Part shown: positions 34,351 through 43,235 of the stretch, one piece after another
Layout of the letters: each line of letters begins with the position of its first letter
Position numbering within the stretch: the first letter of the stretch is position 1
Source: Saccharum officinarum
Lineage: Eukaryota; Streptophyta; Magnoliopsida; Poales; Poaceae
Assembly (NCBI GenBank): GCA_020631735.1
Contig: CM036209.1
Span: 4,687,451 to 4,751,450 of the forward strand
Direction: 5' to 3'
Length of the DNA stretch: 64,000 nt
Translations under genes and position numbers: made by a program
The notes under the pieces: model-generated
Databases searched by the model: none
What the model was told of the DNA's origin: nothing
Seen by the model: only the letters and a program-made list of their open reading frames with translations

Positions 34351-34429
34351 GAAAACGAAACAAAATTCTTCAAAATTTGCTTCTGAAAATAATAAACTCA
34401 ATGCTTTACTGTGCATTCTGTAAACTGAG

Positions 34430-35180
34430 GCCCGCGGCCCAGTTCTTCTTTGCCTGCCGCGCTCGGCCCGTGGCCCAGCCGCGATCGCGCGCGCTGCGCT
34501 CAGCAGAGGCCCAACACCGGCTTGCTGCGCGGCCCACTCATTCTCGCGTGCGCTCACAAAAGCAGCCCAACAACGCGTGCTTCTCTCCCCGCGCTCAGGC
34601 CTTAACCTGGGCCTGGGCCGGGCAAGCCACTACGGGCTTATTTCCTCCCGCAAGCCCAACTAAGAGCACGAGAAGATCTGGTCCATCCAGCTGAATCCGA
34701 CGGCCGCCCTGTGAACTCGCTGGATCAAAAACCCATCGCGGCCAGGCCTCCCTTATCCCTAGCCTCATTGTCTTCTTCCCTTTCTGAGCGCACGGCTGCG
34801 CACCGGCGGCCGCCGACGGCGGCAAGGGGTTACCCCCACCGGAGCAGATGCAATGCCAGCGGCTCCCTTTCGTTTACCTATCTCTCTCTCTCTCCATTCC
34901 TACGCCACCAGTAGCCAGCCGCCGCCGCAAGTGAGAGCCTCGTGGAGAAGGAAGATGGCGCCGCCGTGGGGCCCTTCGCCGGAGGACGCGTGCAGCTGCG
35001 CGCGGTACCGTCGAATGGCCTCCCGACCGGCGCCCTTTATTTGGAGTCCGCGCGCACGTCAACGAGTGGCGGCTCTGCTCTTTGCCCGCGCGCCGACAGT
35101 TTCTTCTTCCCGCGCTATGGCGGTGATGACAGCGGTGGAGAGCCCGGGTAGGTTACTCCTCGCTGACACCTTTTGCTAGG
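34430..35180. other. GC-rich leader segment of the copia element
   Basis: 750 bp of GC-rich DNA between the primer-binding site and the hairpin arrays, where a leader and gag would lie. It contains GCC/CCG runs and a CT-repeat (34877-34895), and resembles the first exon or leader of a plant gene read on the plus strand. The ORFs in it have no recognisable domain. It could be a captured host fragment. Confidence 0.45.
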
Positions 35181-35267
35181 GTTAGGGTTGGGCTTTCCTT
35201 CTTCTGATCGAGATCGAAAAACATTCTTTCAATTTCTTCCCCAAAGTCTAGATCTACTCACTAGGGT

Positions 35268-35280
35268 GGCTCTGGTACCA
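35268..35280 (-). other. Primer-binding site for initiator tRNA-Met
   Basis: On the minus strand TGGTACCAGAGCC begins one base after the 5' LTR. It matches the usual copia PBS TGGTATCAGAGC except for one base. Confidence 0.85.
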
Positions 35281-35281
35281 A

Positions 35282-35813
35282 TGTAAGCATCTTTCGTATC
35301 GTCTAGCAGTGGATCTAGTGGGAACTACTCTTTGCATTTGAGATAAAACCAGTAGAATCATAGAACACTTACTGGAGAAAAGGGAGAGAGAGGAATAGAG
35401 AGAGACGGAGAGGATGGGAACGGGGAGGCGTTACCGACCGTCGGCCTGAGAGGAGGAGTCCGTCATGGAGTCGGTGTCGGTGGCCGCAGTGAAGTCCAGC
35501 CGCGGTGAAGTAGTGGGACGCAGTGGAATGGCGGTGGCAGTGGCGTCCCCAGTAGTGGCGTGAACGTCGGTGAAGGACAAGTAGTGGCAGTGAGCTTCCC
35601 GCCGCTTACAGGCGTCCCTCTCGATCGGACTAGGGAGGTCCGGTGGGGTGTGGTGGCAGTCAACCTCTACCTTGAGCCCTGGCCCCCACCTTCTATATAT
35701 AGCCTGTGCGACGGGGGTCCACTAGCCGTGTGTGGCTGAGCACTCCCGATCAGAGCGTGGTCAAGGGGTCCGAGTGGGCCGTTGGGCCAATTCGATTGAG
35801 ATCCATTCTAACC
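35282..35813 (-). repeat. 5' LTR of the minus-strand copia element
   Basis: Direct repeat of 30005-30537. The last terminal base facing the P450 N-terminal half is changed (ACC instead of ACA on the plus strand). A TATA box CTATATATAG lies at about 35692-35701. Confidence 0.9.
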
Positions 35814-36685
35814 TCACCAACTCATGGTCTCCCAGCCTCAACCTTAGAAGCGTGTCCACGTAGCACTGTGGCGGCACTGTGCCACTGCCATCGTCGTCTC
35901 CGACTCCCACCATCTTTTGCTGCCGCAGACGACGAGCACGAACGAGGGCCATGACAGTAGCATGGTGCCTCCTCTGCGCATCGAGCAGCTTCCACGACCT
36001 GGGCAAGTAGTGCGCAACCTGAAGGGCCATGCTGGGCATGAGGTGGAGCGCGTCGAGCTCGACAACGAGCGACAGGATCTCGGAGTGCAGGCCACGAAGA
36101 CGCGTGAGCACAGCGCCGTCGGCGGCGGCTATGGCCTGCTCGCCGAAGCACAGAGCGGCGAAGAAGCAGAACACGGCGTGCCGGAGAGTGTGTGACGGGG
36201 TGACCACGCCGTCCGCTGCCTCCCGCGCCGCGCGGTCGAGGTTCCCAAGGAGCCAATCGACGGACCGCCGCAGTGGTCCGCCGATGTCCGCCGCCGCGAG
36301 GTGTGAGCAGAGGTTGCGGCGGAGCACGGCCCATCGGCTCCCGTATGTGGCACTGTTGACGCCGTAGCCATGGACTCCAAAGGAGAGTGACGATGGGCGC
36401 TGCGCAAAGGTAGAGCCCATGCGGACGAGTGTGCAGTGCGCGGTCTCATGGCTACTGATGAAGATGGCCGACTTGCTGCCGGCCCAAAGGATCACCACGG
36501 GGCCGTGGGCATGGTGGAGGCGCCGGAGCACTATGGACAGGGAGGCGACGGTCGGGGAGAGACCGAAAAGGCTCCAATGAAGCGGGAGACGACGACGTGG
36601 ACATCCGGGAGGGAGTGGGATTCCACGGCGGCATTGCTGCTTTGTTCTTGAGAGCTACGAGGAAGACGACTAGGAGAGTAAACAC
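35814..36685 (-). pseudogene. Cytochrome P450 (CYP89-like), N-terminal half
   Basis: The minus-strand frame from 36531 down to 35814 encodes the P450 N-terminal half: a LRRLHHAHGPVV box after the proline-rich hinge, FAQRPSSL, then a C-helix-like YGSRWAVLRRNLCSHL with the W-x-x-x-R heme-propionate motif, and finally LGDHELV just before the I-helix. A hydrophobic anchor-like stretch (FTLLVVFLVAL) is found upstream at about 36640-36685 but in another frame, so there is a frameshift near 36630-36650. I see no convincing ATG, so the start may also be lost. The gene is broken by the retroelement and probably also at its 5' end. Confidence 0.85.
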
Positions 36686-38459
36686 GGAAGAGGAGTGGCA
36701 CGTGTCCTTAATGGGTGGGTAGAGGAGACACCGCGTGGCAAATCTGGAGGCAGATGTCTATGAGATTCAGCCTCTGGCAGTCCCCACCTTTTAATTTATA
36801 GAAGAGAAATTAGCAAAACGTGCACTACATGTTTCGGTACCGGGGCAATACCGGTGTACCGTTCCAAACATAATAAATAATATATACTTTTATACCATTA
36901 AATTGGTTTAATACATTGGCTGAATTTTTCCCATATATTGTTCACTGTTCTCGAGTAAAAGCCACCTTTGGAGGTAGCTTGTCCAGTTGTCCATGTCGTA
37001 CATAAGCAGAGAAAAAAATGTCTGCATTTATTGCGCCAAGAGAGGAGTGGGTTCAGCCGTGTACGAGCAGGTTTGCAGCACATGACACTGTGACCAGTAC
37101 CAAAACTTGCGAGACTATTAATTCCGCCCGTAACAGCCGCAAACTCATGGAATGGCCGGTACCGGTGGGCGGTGGGTACCAAGGCCGGTACGGGATACAG
37201 ATCTTTCTGTATCGGTTAGGGTGGTGAAATGGAACGTACTAGCCATTCCGGCCAATACCGGATTGGAATTAAGAACTATGAGCTAGAGGCACATGTATGA
37301 GATTGAGCCTCTAGTTTGCAGTCCCGACCTTGTAAGAGCACCAGAAATGCTACACCGCTTGACTCTTGAAGCCAAACGACAGAATCGATCACCTACTCAG
37401 TCAGTATCTTGTGTTGCAAGCTGCTTGCAACATCCAAGCCCATCCTTTTCAGACTAGTGCCATGGAAAACTCGCCTAGGAATTGAAACAATGACAGTATA
37501 GCCCGGCTCCCATGCCATGCCATTCATCACGGGGGCACCGTACGGTGGAGCTGGATCCATGCCCAAGCTACACTGTATGTATAGGGAGACCTTTGGTTCC
37601 ACACGGGCCACAAACACAGGATCCGTCGTTGCCAGGAGTCCGGGACCAGAAGCAATTTCGTACGTGGCGTACCTTTGACAACAAGAGGCGGATGCACCCC
37701 ATGGACAGATGACCACCGCACGTTGCTCCGACGACGAAGGGCTGGTACTCCACTGTAGTTCTACAAAATGTCCATATTAGCCCTCATTAGAAATTTAGGC
37801 AAATTCATTACTAAATTAATTAGAAATAGTATATTAACAGCATGTTTGTGACATCGCAAAGGTGCATGTCAGTTACCGCTCGCGGATTTGAGGTCGAAAC
37901 CACCGAGCCCCGCTGGAGTCGTGTATCCGCTACGCTTCCTCCACGATCTCGACATGCATGTCACAATCCATCCTCGACCACCTGATCACCTCAGGTCCTT
38001 ACATCTGTTTGGCTTGGTCAACTGCCATCTTGGCTTGGTCAACACCGTCTACACCTTCTTCACATGTACACTTACTTGTCGATGTCGTCAGGTGCTAGCC
38101 GTCTATGATCCATCTTTCGGACCTCGGTCCTTCGGTCGAAGCCTCCACATCCATCCTTCACCGTTCCCAATACATCAACCTGAACTCACTTGACTTTCTC
38201 CATTGCCATCGACTGTCTCAACGCTCAACACCTGCACATCACAAGATAAGATGCATGTTCTAGAACTCCACACTCACGCATTGGTTAGTCTTAACTCTAA
38301 ACCAAATCTTGATCATCTCTTGACAATCTCTCATCACTTATTACACATGGGCATATATCCACCATGTGTTCACAAAATGATGACTCATCTATCAACTACC
38401 TTTTTTTTAATAAAAATCTGACTATTTCACTATCAACTTGAAAAACAACTTTGAGCTAA
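36686..38459. other. Intergenic DNA with a diverged repeat unit, no gene supported
   Basis: The region holds CCGGTACCGG-type words at 36830-37260. It also holds the first copy of an unknown 300-bp repeat (37565-37870), and a segment at 37880-38400 with promoter-like and LTR-like wording but no recognisable ends. A 107-codon minus ORF at 37393-37716 overlaps the repeat and has no recognisable domain. Confidence 0.4.
37565..37870. repeat. 300-bp direct repeat, copy 1
   Basis: Similar in order and orientation to 40205-40500: shared words CTACACTGTAT, CACAAACACAGGATCCGTCG, AGAGGCGGATGC, TGCTCCGACGACGAAGGGC and TAACAGC(A/G)TGTTTGTGA. It may be an old gene or transposon fragment that was duplicated. 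Function unknown. Confidence 0.7.
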
Positions 38460-38701
38460 GGTGCCGTTTAGATGCCAAAAATTTTACCAAAATTTTCAGA
38501 TTCCCCGTCACATCGAATCTTTGAACACATGCATGAAGCATTAAATATAGATAAAAAATAAAATTAATTACACAGTTTAGACGAAATGGACGAGACAAAT
38601 CTTTTAAGCCTAATTAGACCATGATTGGACAATATTTACCAAATAACAACGAAACTGCTACAGTAGCGTTTCGCTAAAAATTTTGCCAACTAAACAGGCC
38701 C
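38460..38701. mobile_element. Tourist-like MITE (TAA target)
   Basis: Begins GGTGCCGTTTAG and ends AAACAGGCCC, flanked by TAA at 38457-38459 and 38702-38704. It contains AAGCCTAATTAGACCATGATTGG, the inverted form of the shared core. Confidence 0.75.
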
Positions 38702-39030
38702 TAAGTAAAGTGTTGTCAGAGTAGAATGATATGATATCATGTAACGTCCCACCAGGTCTCTCTCATCTCTTGGGTGGCTGGTGGCTGCAATGAGTCCCTA
38801 CTGGTAGATGTTGAGTTACCACCTTCCATTGCTACAATTAATGTGCCTGAGGATAACTTTTCACTTCTCCTGCCATTTGCATCTTCCAGAGATCAATTCT
38901 GTCGGCAGAGATGGCTTGTCAGGAAGAGACCTCCATCTTCCATACTGCCATCTCGTCATTGTAAATTCCTTGTCTGGTGAAGTGCACGTCAATTCCTTGC
39001 GCATCAGATGCCTGCCATTTACTAATCGAC
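38702..39030. other. Intergenic DNA, no gene seen
   Basis: The 68- and 77-codon ORFs here lack supporting features. Confidence 0.4.
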
Positions 39031-39268
39031 GCCTTGTTTAGTTTGCCTCAAAGTTCCAAGTTTTTTCACTCTCTCCATCACATCAATTTTTAACCGCTTG
39101 CATGGAGTATTAAATGTAGGTAAAAAAATAACTAATTACACAGTTTAGTTGGAAATCACGAGATGAATCTTTTGAGCCTAGTTGGTCCATGATTGGACAA
39201 TATTTGCCAAATAAGACGAAAGTGGTACTATTCATCTAGTTGAAATTTTCTTCAATCTAAACAAGGGC
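39031..39268. mobile_element. Tourist-like MITE variant
   Basis: Begins GCCTTGTTTAG and ends CTAAACAAGGGC, with the shared core in inverted form (GAGCCTAGTTGGTCC). No clean target duplication. Confidence 0.65.
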
Positions 39269-39300
39269 CGAGCCTCTGATTTTTCAGTTTGTGGCTTTGT

Positions 39301-39562
39301 CCTTGTTTAGTTCCCCAATTCTTCCCAAAATTTCACTATGCAAAAAGAAGATTCCCTGTCACATCAAAATGTCGGCAAATGCATGGAGTACTAAATGTTG
39401 ATGAAATCAAAAACTAATTGCACAGTTTTGTTGTACTTTGCGAGATGAACATTTTAAGCCTAGTTAGTCAAAATTTGGATAATTTTTACCAAATACAAAC
39501 GAAATGCTACAGGAATTCTGATACAGTGTTTTTCTCCCCAATTCACCGAACTAAACGAGGCC
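39301..39562. mobile_element. Tourist-like MITE variant, inverted relative of 23454-23714
   Basis: Begins CCTTGTTTAGTTCCCC and ends CTAAACGAGGCC. Read on the other strand it closely matches 23454-23714, including AAAATGTTCATCTCGCAAAG. Separated from the previous MITE by only about 30 bp. Confidence 0.7.
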
Positions 39563-39686
39563 TTTGTGCAGCTTCACGTTGTAGATAAGCCTTCCACGGT
39601 ACTTCTCTGCTTTGCCAATGTTTCTCTGTTGCTTTGGCCATCATATCACCTGCTTCAGCTGAAGCAACACGAGCCCCTGGCAACAT
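39563..39686. other. Spacer between MITEs
   Basis: 124 bp with no recognisable feature. Confidence 0.4.
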
Positions 39687-39904
39687 GTTTGGTGTTTGGT
39701 TTGCCATGTTAAAGTTTAATAGATACTGTAGTACTTTCGTCTTATTTGGTAATTAGTGTTCAATCATAGACTAATTAGGCTTAATAGATTTGTCTCATAA
39801 ATTATTTTTAATCTGTGCCGACATGCATATAATTAGTCACTCCATACATATGCAACAACATTCGATGTGATGTGTGTTAAAAAAACAGAGGCAACCAAAC
39901 GGGG
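39687..39904. mobile_element. Tourist-like MITE
   Basis: Ends GTTTGGTGTTTGG and GGCAACCAAACGGGG. It contains TTAATAGATTTGTCTCATAAATT, the shared core with two changes. Confidence 0.65.
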
Positions 39905-40204
39905 ATAGACATTATGTCTGACTTTGTGATGTTATCAGTATCAGTGCAAAACAGCATGCTGAAGTAGAGTTTGGCTGCTGCGACGCTCGCTTGCTCGCTG
40001 GCAACAATGTACTCTACAAGGAAGCAAGGCAGTGTTGTTGCAGAAACGTGTAGCTAGCAGGACACAGGGCCGTAGAGGCGTAGAGTCACAGGAAGACAGC
40101 AGCAAGAGCTCAAAGGCTGTGGCAAAGCGACACCAAAACAGAAACCTCGACGTTGATAGGACAAAACATGTAGCTAGGAGTACTCCTTGCTGAAGCTCAC
40201 CAAG

Positions 40205-40500
40205 CTACACTGTATAGTATATGTAGACCTTTCGTTCCACACGCGCCACAAACACAGGATCCGTCGTTACCAGGACCAGAAGTAATTTCGTGGCGTCTCT
40301 CTTTGCCCAGAAGAGGCGGATGCGCCCCATGGCCGACAGATGACCATCACACGTTGCTCCGACGACGAAGGGCTGGTACTCCACTGTAGTTCTATAAAAT
40401 GTCCATGATAGTTATTGTTAGAAATTTAGATAAATTCTGTACGAATTTAATCAAAAATATATTAACAGCGTGTTTGTGATACCAAAAAGGTGCATGTGTG
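40205..40500. repeat. 300-bp direct repeat, copy 2
   Basis: Second copy of the unknown sequence at 37565-37870, with small deletions. The MITEs between 38460 and 39904 lie between the two copies. Confidence 0.7.
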
Positions 40501-40521
40501 ACCTTCTCACATATAAGTTAA

Positions 40522-40748
40522 GGGCTTGTTTGGTTCACCCGTTAAACCTTAATAGGTGTTGACCATAGGGTTGATCATAGGATGTTCGGATACTAATAAT
40601 GGACTAATTAGGCTTAATAGATTCGTCTCGTAAATTAATCTCAATCTGTGCAATTAGTTTCGTAATTAGTCTATATTTAACACTCTATGCATGTATTTAA
40701 ACATTCGATGTGATAGGTGTTAAAAAACAAGGGGAACCAAACAGGCCC
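40522..40748. mobile_element. Tourist-like MITE (TAA target)
   Basis: Begins GGGCTTGTTTGGTTC and ends GGAACCAAACAGGCCC. TAA flanks it at 40519-40521 and 40749-40751. The core GGCTTAATAGATTCGTCTCG is exact. It lies 19 bp from the left duplication of the next element. Confidence 0.8.
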
Positions 40749-40776
40749 TAACAAACATGATACTAATCATGGATTC

Positions 40777-42195
40777 CCGTCTTTTTTATTTTTTAGCCTT
40801 TTTTTCGAAAGATTCTCTCAAATATGCCCCTGGCGGAAAGATTTTAAAAAATAGACCCTTATCTTGGCGCCATGGTCGTCGGCGCTAAGGTAACACGGCA
40901 TGGTGCCAAGGTAACTGGCGCCAAGATCTTAACGCGTGGCGCTGACGTGGCAGGGTCTTGACGCCGTGATCTTTGGCGCCAGAACTTGGCGCCAGTCTAA
41001 TTAGCGCCAAGCCTGGCGCCACAGATCACGACGCCAAGACCCTGTTTTAAGTACCCAAATTTACCGTGAGATAGACATGTTGGAATTTGTTAAGTCTTAA
41101 GGTTTAGACATATGCAAATTGGCCAAGTCTGGAATTTTACCATGAGATGGACATATACAAATTTTACCATGACTTGGATATTTAGAATTTTGGCTAAGTC
41201 TTTAAATTTACCATGAGATTAAGTCTTTAAATTTTGCTAAGTCTGGAATTTATAAATTTTAGCTAAGTCTTCAAATAACCAAGTCATGGTAAAATTTGCA
41301 TATGTCCATCAAATAGTAAATTTGAAGACATTTTAAATTTTACCATGACTTGGATATTGCAAAATGGCTTCATGTTGTGAATTTGGATATTTAAAATTTT
41401 ACTTGGGGCCAAGTCTATAAATTTACCATGAGATGGGACGTGTTGGAATTTGTTAAGTCTGAAATTTTACCATGACATTGACAAATTTGATGTTATCCCA
41501 TGGTAGTTGGTATTCTAACATATCCAGGCCGCAGCAAAAATCCTGACTACCTAATTTTACCGTGAGATGGACATACAAAGCTCTAAATTAACATGAATTG
41601 GACCCTAATTTTTCTATGAGATGGACATATAAAATTTTGGCAAAGTCTTGATATTTACCATATCACTTGACTATGCTAGAATTTCGCTGCCATATTTTCA
41701 TCCTCATCCCATAGTAAATTTAAAGACTTAGCCAAATAAATCTGGATTTTTACTACGGCTTGAATATGTTAGAATACCAACTACCATGTGGTAGACGTAT
41801 GGAAAAATGGCTTTTTTACCATGACTTGGATATTTACAAATTTGAAATTTTAACTCTAGAGTTTTTACAGTGACTTTCTATTTGATCACTTAGAACAACC
41901 TAGAAATACTTAGGATAAAAAATGATATACATGGTAACAGGTCTGTGGCGCCAATGACGATGGCGCCAAGCTTGGCGCCAATGGTGACGACGTCAAGGTG
42001 CTGCCACGTCAGCGCTAGCTCGGCATTGTCGGCCAAGTGCCATGGGGGCTTGGCGCCAACGTTAACGGCGCCAAGCTGTGTTATCTTGGCGCCAGCGTTG
42101 ATGGCGCCAAGCCTTGGGTCCATTTCCTGAAATCTTTCCGTTAAGAGCATATTTGAGAAAATCTTTCGAAAAAAGGGCTAAAAACAAAAAAGACT
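40777..42195. mobile_element. Non-autonomous Mutator-like element with GGCGCC palindromes
   Basis: Perfect 9-bp flanking repeats CATGGATTC (40768-40776 and 42196-42204). The termini (GTCTTTTTT...TTTTAGCC, then CGAAAGATTCTCTCAAATATG) are inverted over about 90 bp. The palindrome GGCGCC occurs five times at 40866-41040 and seven times at 41944-42115, mostly as TTGGCGCCA. The 900-bp middle is AT-rich, with repeats such as TTTACCATGA and TGGACATAT. No coding capacity. The 9-bp duplication and long terminal inverted repeats indicate the Mutator superfamily. Confidence 0.85.
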
Positions 42196-42239
42196 CATGG
42201 ATTCAAACACAACAAATAGAAGACGCATTATGCCAGATC

Positions 42240-42430
42240 TCTGATAATCACTACCGGGTCGGAAGTCCCCATCATCGCCGGAATCCATGGCAGGTTAGGT
42301 TAGTCGACAGTGATGGGGTGGAACATCACTGCCAGGTGGGTGATCCGGTAGTGATAAAATGCACAATATTGTCGGTTCAAATCAGGAACCGACAGTGATA
42401 TTCATAACTATCATTGTCAGACTGGAAAAT
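42240..42430. mobile_element. CACTA-like subterminal remnant
   Basis: It contains ATCACTACCGGGT, GACAGTGATGGGGT, ATCACTGCCAGGTGGGTGAT, GTCGGTTC and GAACCGACAGTGAT in both orientations. Short CACT/AGTG-rich subterminal repeats of this type are typical of En/Spm (CACTA) elements. No complete end is identifiable. Confidence 0.5.
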
Positions 42431-43008
42431 CAACCGAGAGCGAGGGCGAGAAGGTCACCGACCAGAGAGCGAGGGCACAGGCGCGGGCACCAACCAAGTA
42501 GGAAGCGGCACCGGCCAGCACCCAGCACTAGCGGCCAGCGGCTAGAGGTGGCCCGCCAGGCGGGGTGCCGCCGATGCCGAGTGACCAGGCGGAGCAGCGC
42601 CGCACGGGGGAAGGAGCGGGCGGCCAGGGTGGCTGGCCAGCCAACACCCACGGTCCAAGGTAACGCAACACAAGTTAGGTATCAAGCCATCAAAGGTATG
42701 TAATGCTCATGCAGGTTTCTCATTCTCTGCAATTAACCAATTATACCTTGTTTTGATGCATGTTTTTGACTATTGATTAAGGAAATACTTCCATATTGTC
42801 ATTTGTCAACAACTCCAAATGTCAAAAAGATGCAGAGTTATATTTTTCAGATTTTTTTGGAGCTAGGAGCTTAGGATAGATGTCATTATTCACAAGCTTG
42901 TTCTGCTCCAGTGCTCCTTGCTTGTTCTGCAAAAACTAATCGAAATAAATGGGTGATAATCCACTAGTTACCTAAACCCCTCTCACATCAAAACACCGCG
43001 CGCGAGCA
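42431..43008. other. Short GC-rich segment and promoter region of the cysteine-rich peptide gene
   Basis: GC-rich, arginine-coding ORFs at 42430-42700 look like transposon interior. The 300 bp before 43009 is AT-rich and may hold the peptide gene's promoter, but I cannot assign a TATA box. Confidence 0.35.
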
Positions 43009-43235
43009 ATGGCGACTCTACTGAACACATCATTGGTCTCCATCATGCTGGTGTCCGCCTTCCTCCTGGTCCAGGGCAGTCATGCGCATGGGACTTCACC
43101 TTTTGCTATTGCTGTTGCTGGAAAAAGTGCAAGCGTGAGCATCCGGGGCCAAATTTCGACCAGCACTGCCACACCACTTGCTTCAACATGAAGCGCGCCC
43201 TGCGTGTTGAACTGCCACGTCGATCTTATCCGTGA
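43009..43235 (+). pseudogene. Secreted cysteine-rich (defensin-like) peptide gene, frameshifted
   Basis: The ATG at 43009 opens a typical secretory signal peptide: a short polar start, then a hydrophobic run (SIMLVSAFLLVQG) with a likely cleavage site after it. In that frame the rest has no cysteine and stops at 43189-43191. In the frame of 43083-43235 the DNA encodes a basic segment with eight cysteines (C-x6-C-x-C-C-C-x3-C-x12-C-x3-C). Eight cysteines and a CxxxC pair are typical of plant defensin-like peptides, which act in the apoplast. The two parts are out of frame by one base near 43070-43083, so this is a broken gene, or a sequencing error hides an intact one. Function assignment is tentative. 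Confidence 0.5.

Larger units (their letters stand above)
30005..35813 (-). mobile_element. Ty1/copia retrotransposon inserted in the P450 gene
   Basis: Two direct repeats of about 532 bp (30005-30537 and 35282-35813) bound a 4.7-kb interior. On the minus strand the LTR runs TGTTAGAATG...GCTTACA. A primer-binding site complementary to initiator tRNA-Met (35268-35280) follows the 5' LTR, and a polypurine tract (30538-30554) precedes the 3' LTR. Flanking TCACA and TCACC match at four of five positions. Joined across the element, the P450 frame continues at ELV-T-LCWEF, so the insertion is precise. Remnants of copia RT and RNase H show the lineage. The coding region is heavily decayed although the LTRs are close to identical. 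Confidence 0.9.

Noticed and set aside
18947..42204. CATGGATT(C) used as target duplication by two unrelated elements (18947 and 40768)
   Set aside because: The two elements differ in superfamily and terminus, and the shared word is most likely coincidence in a short target.
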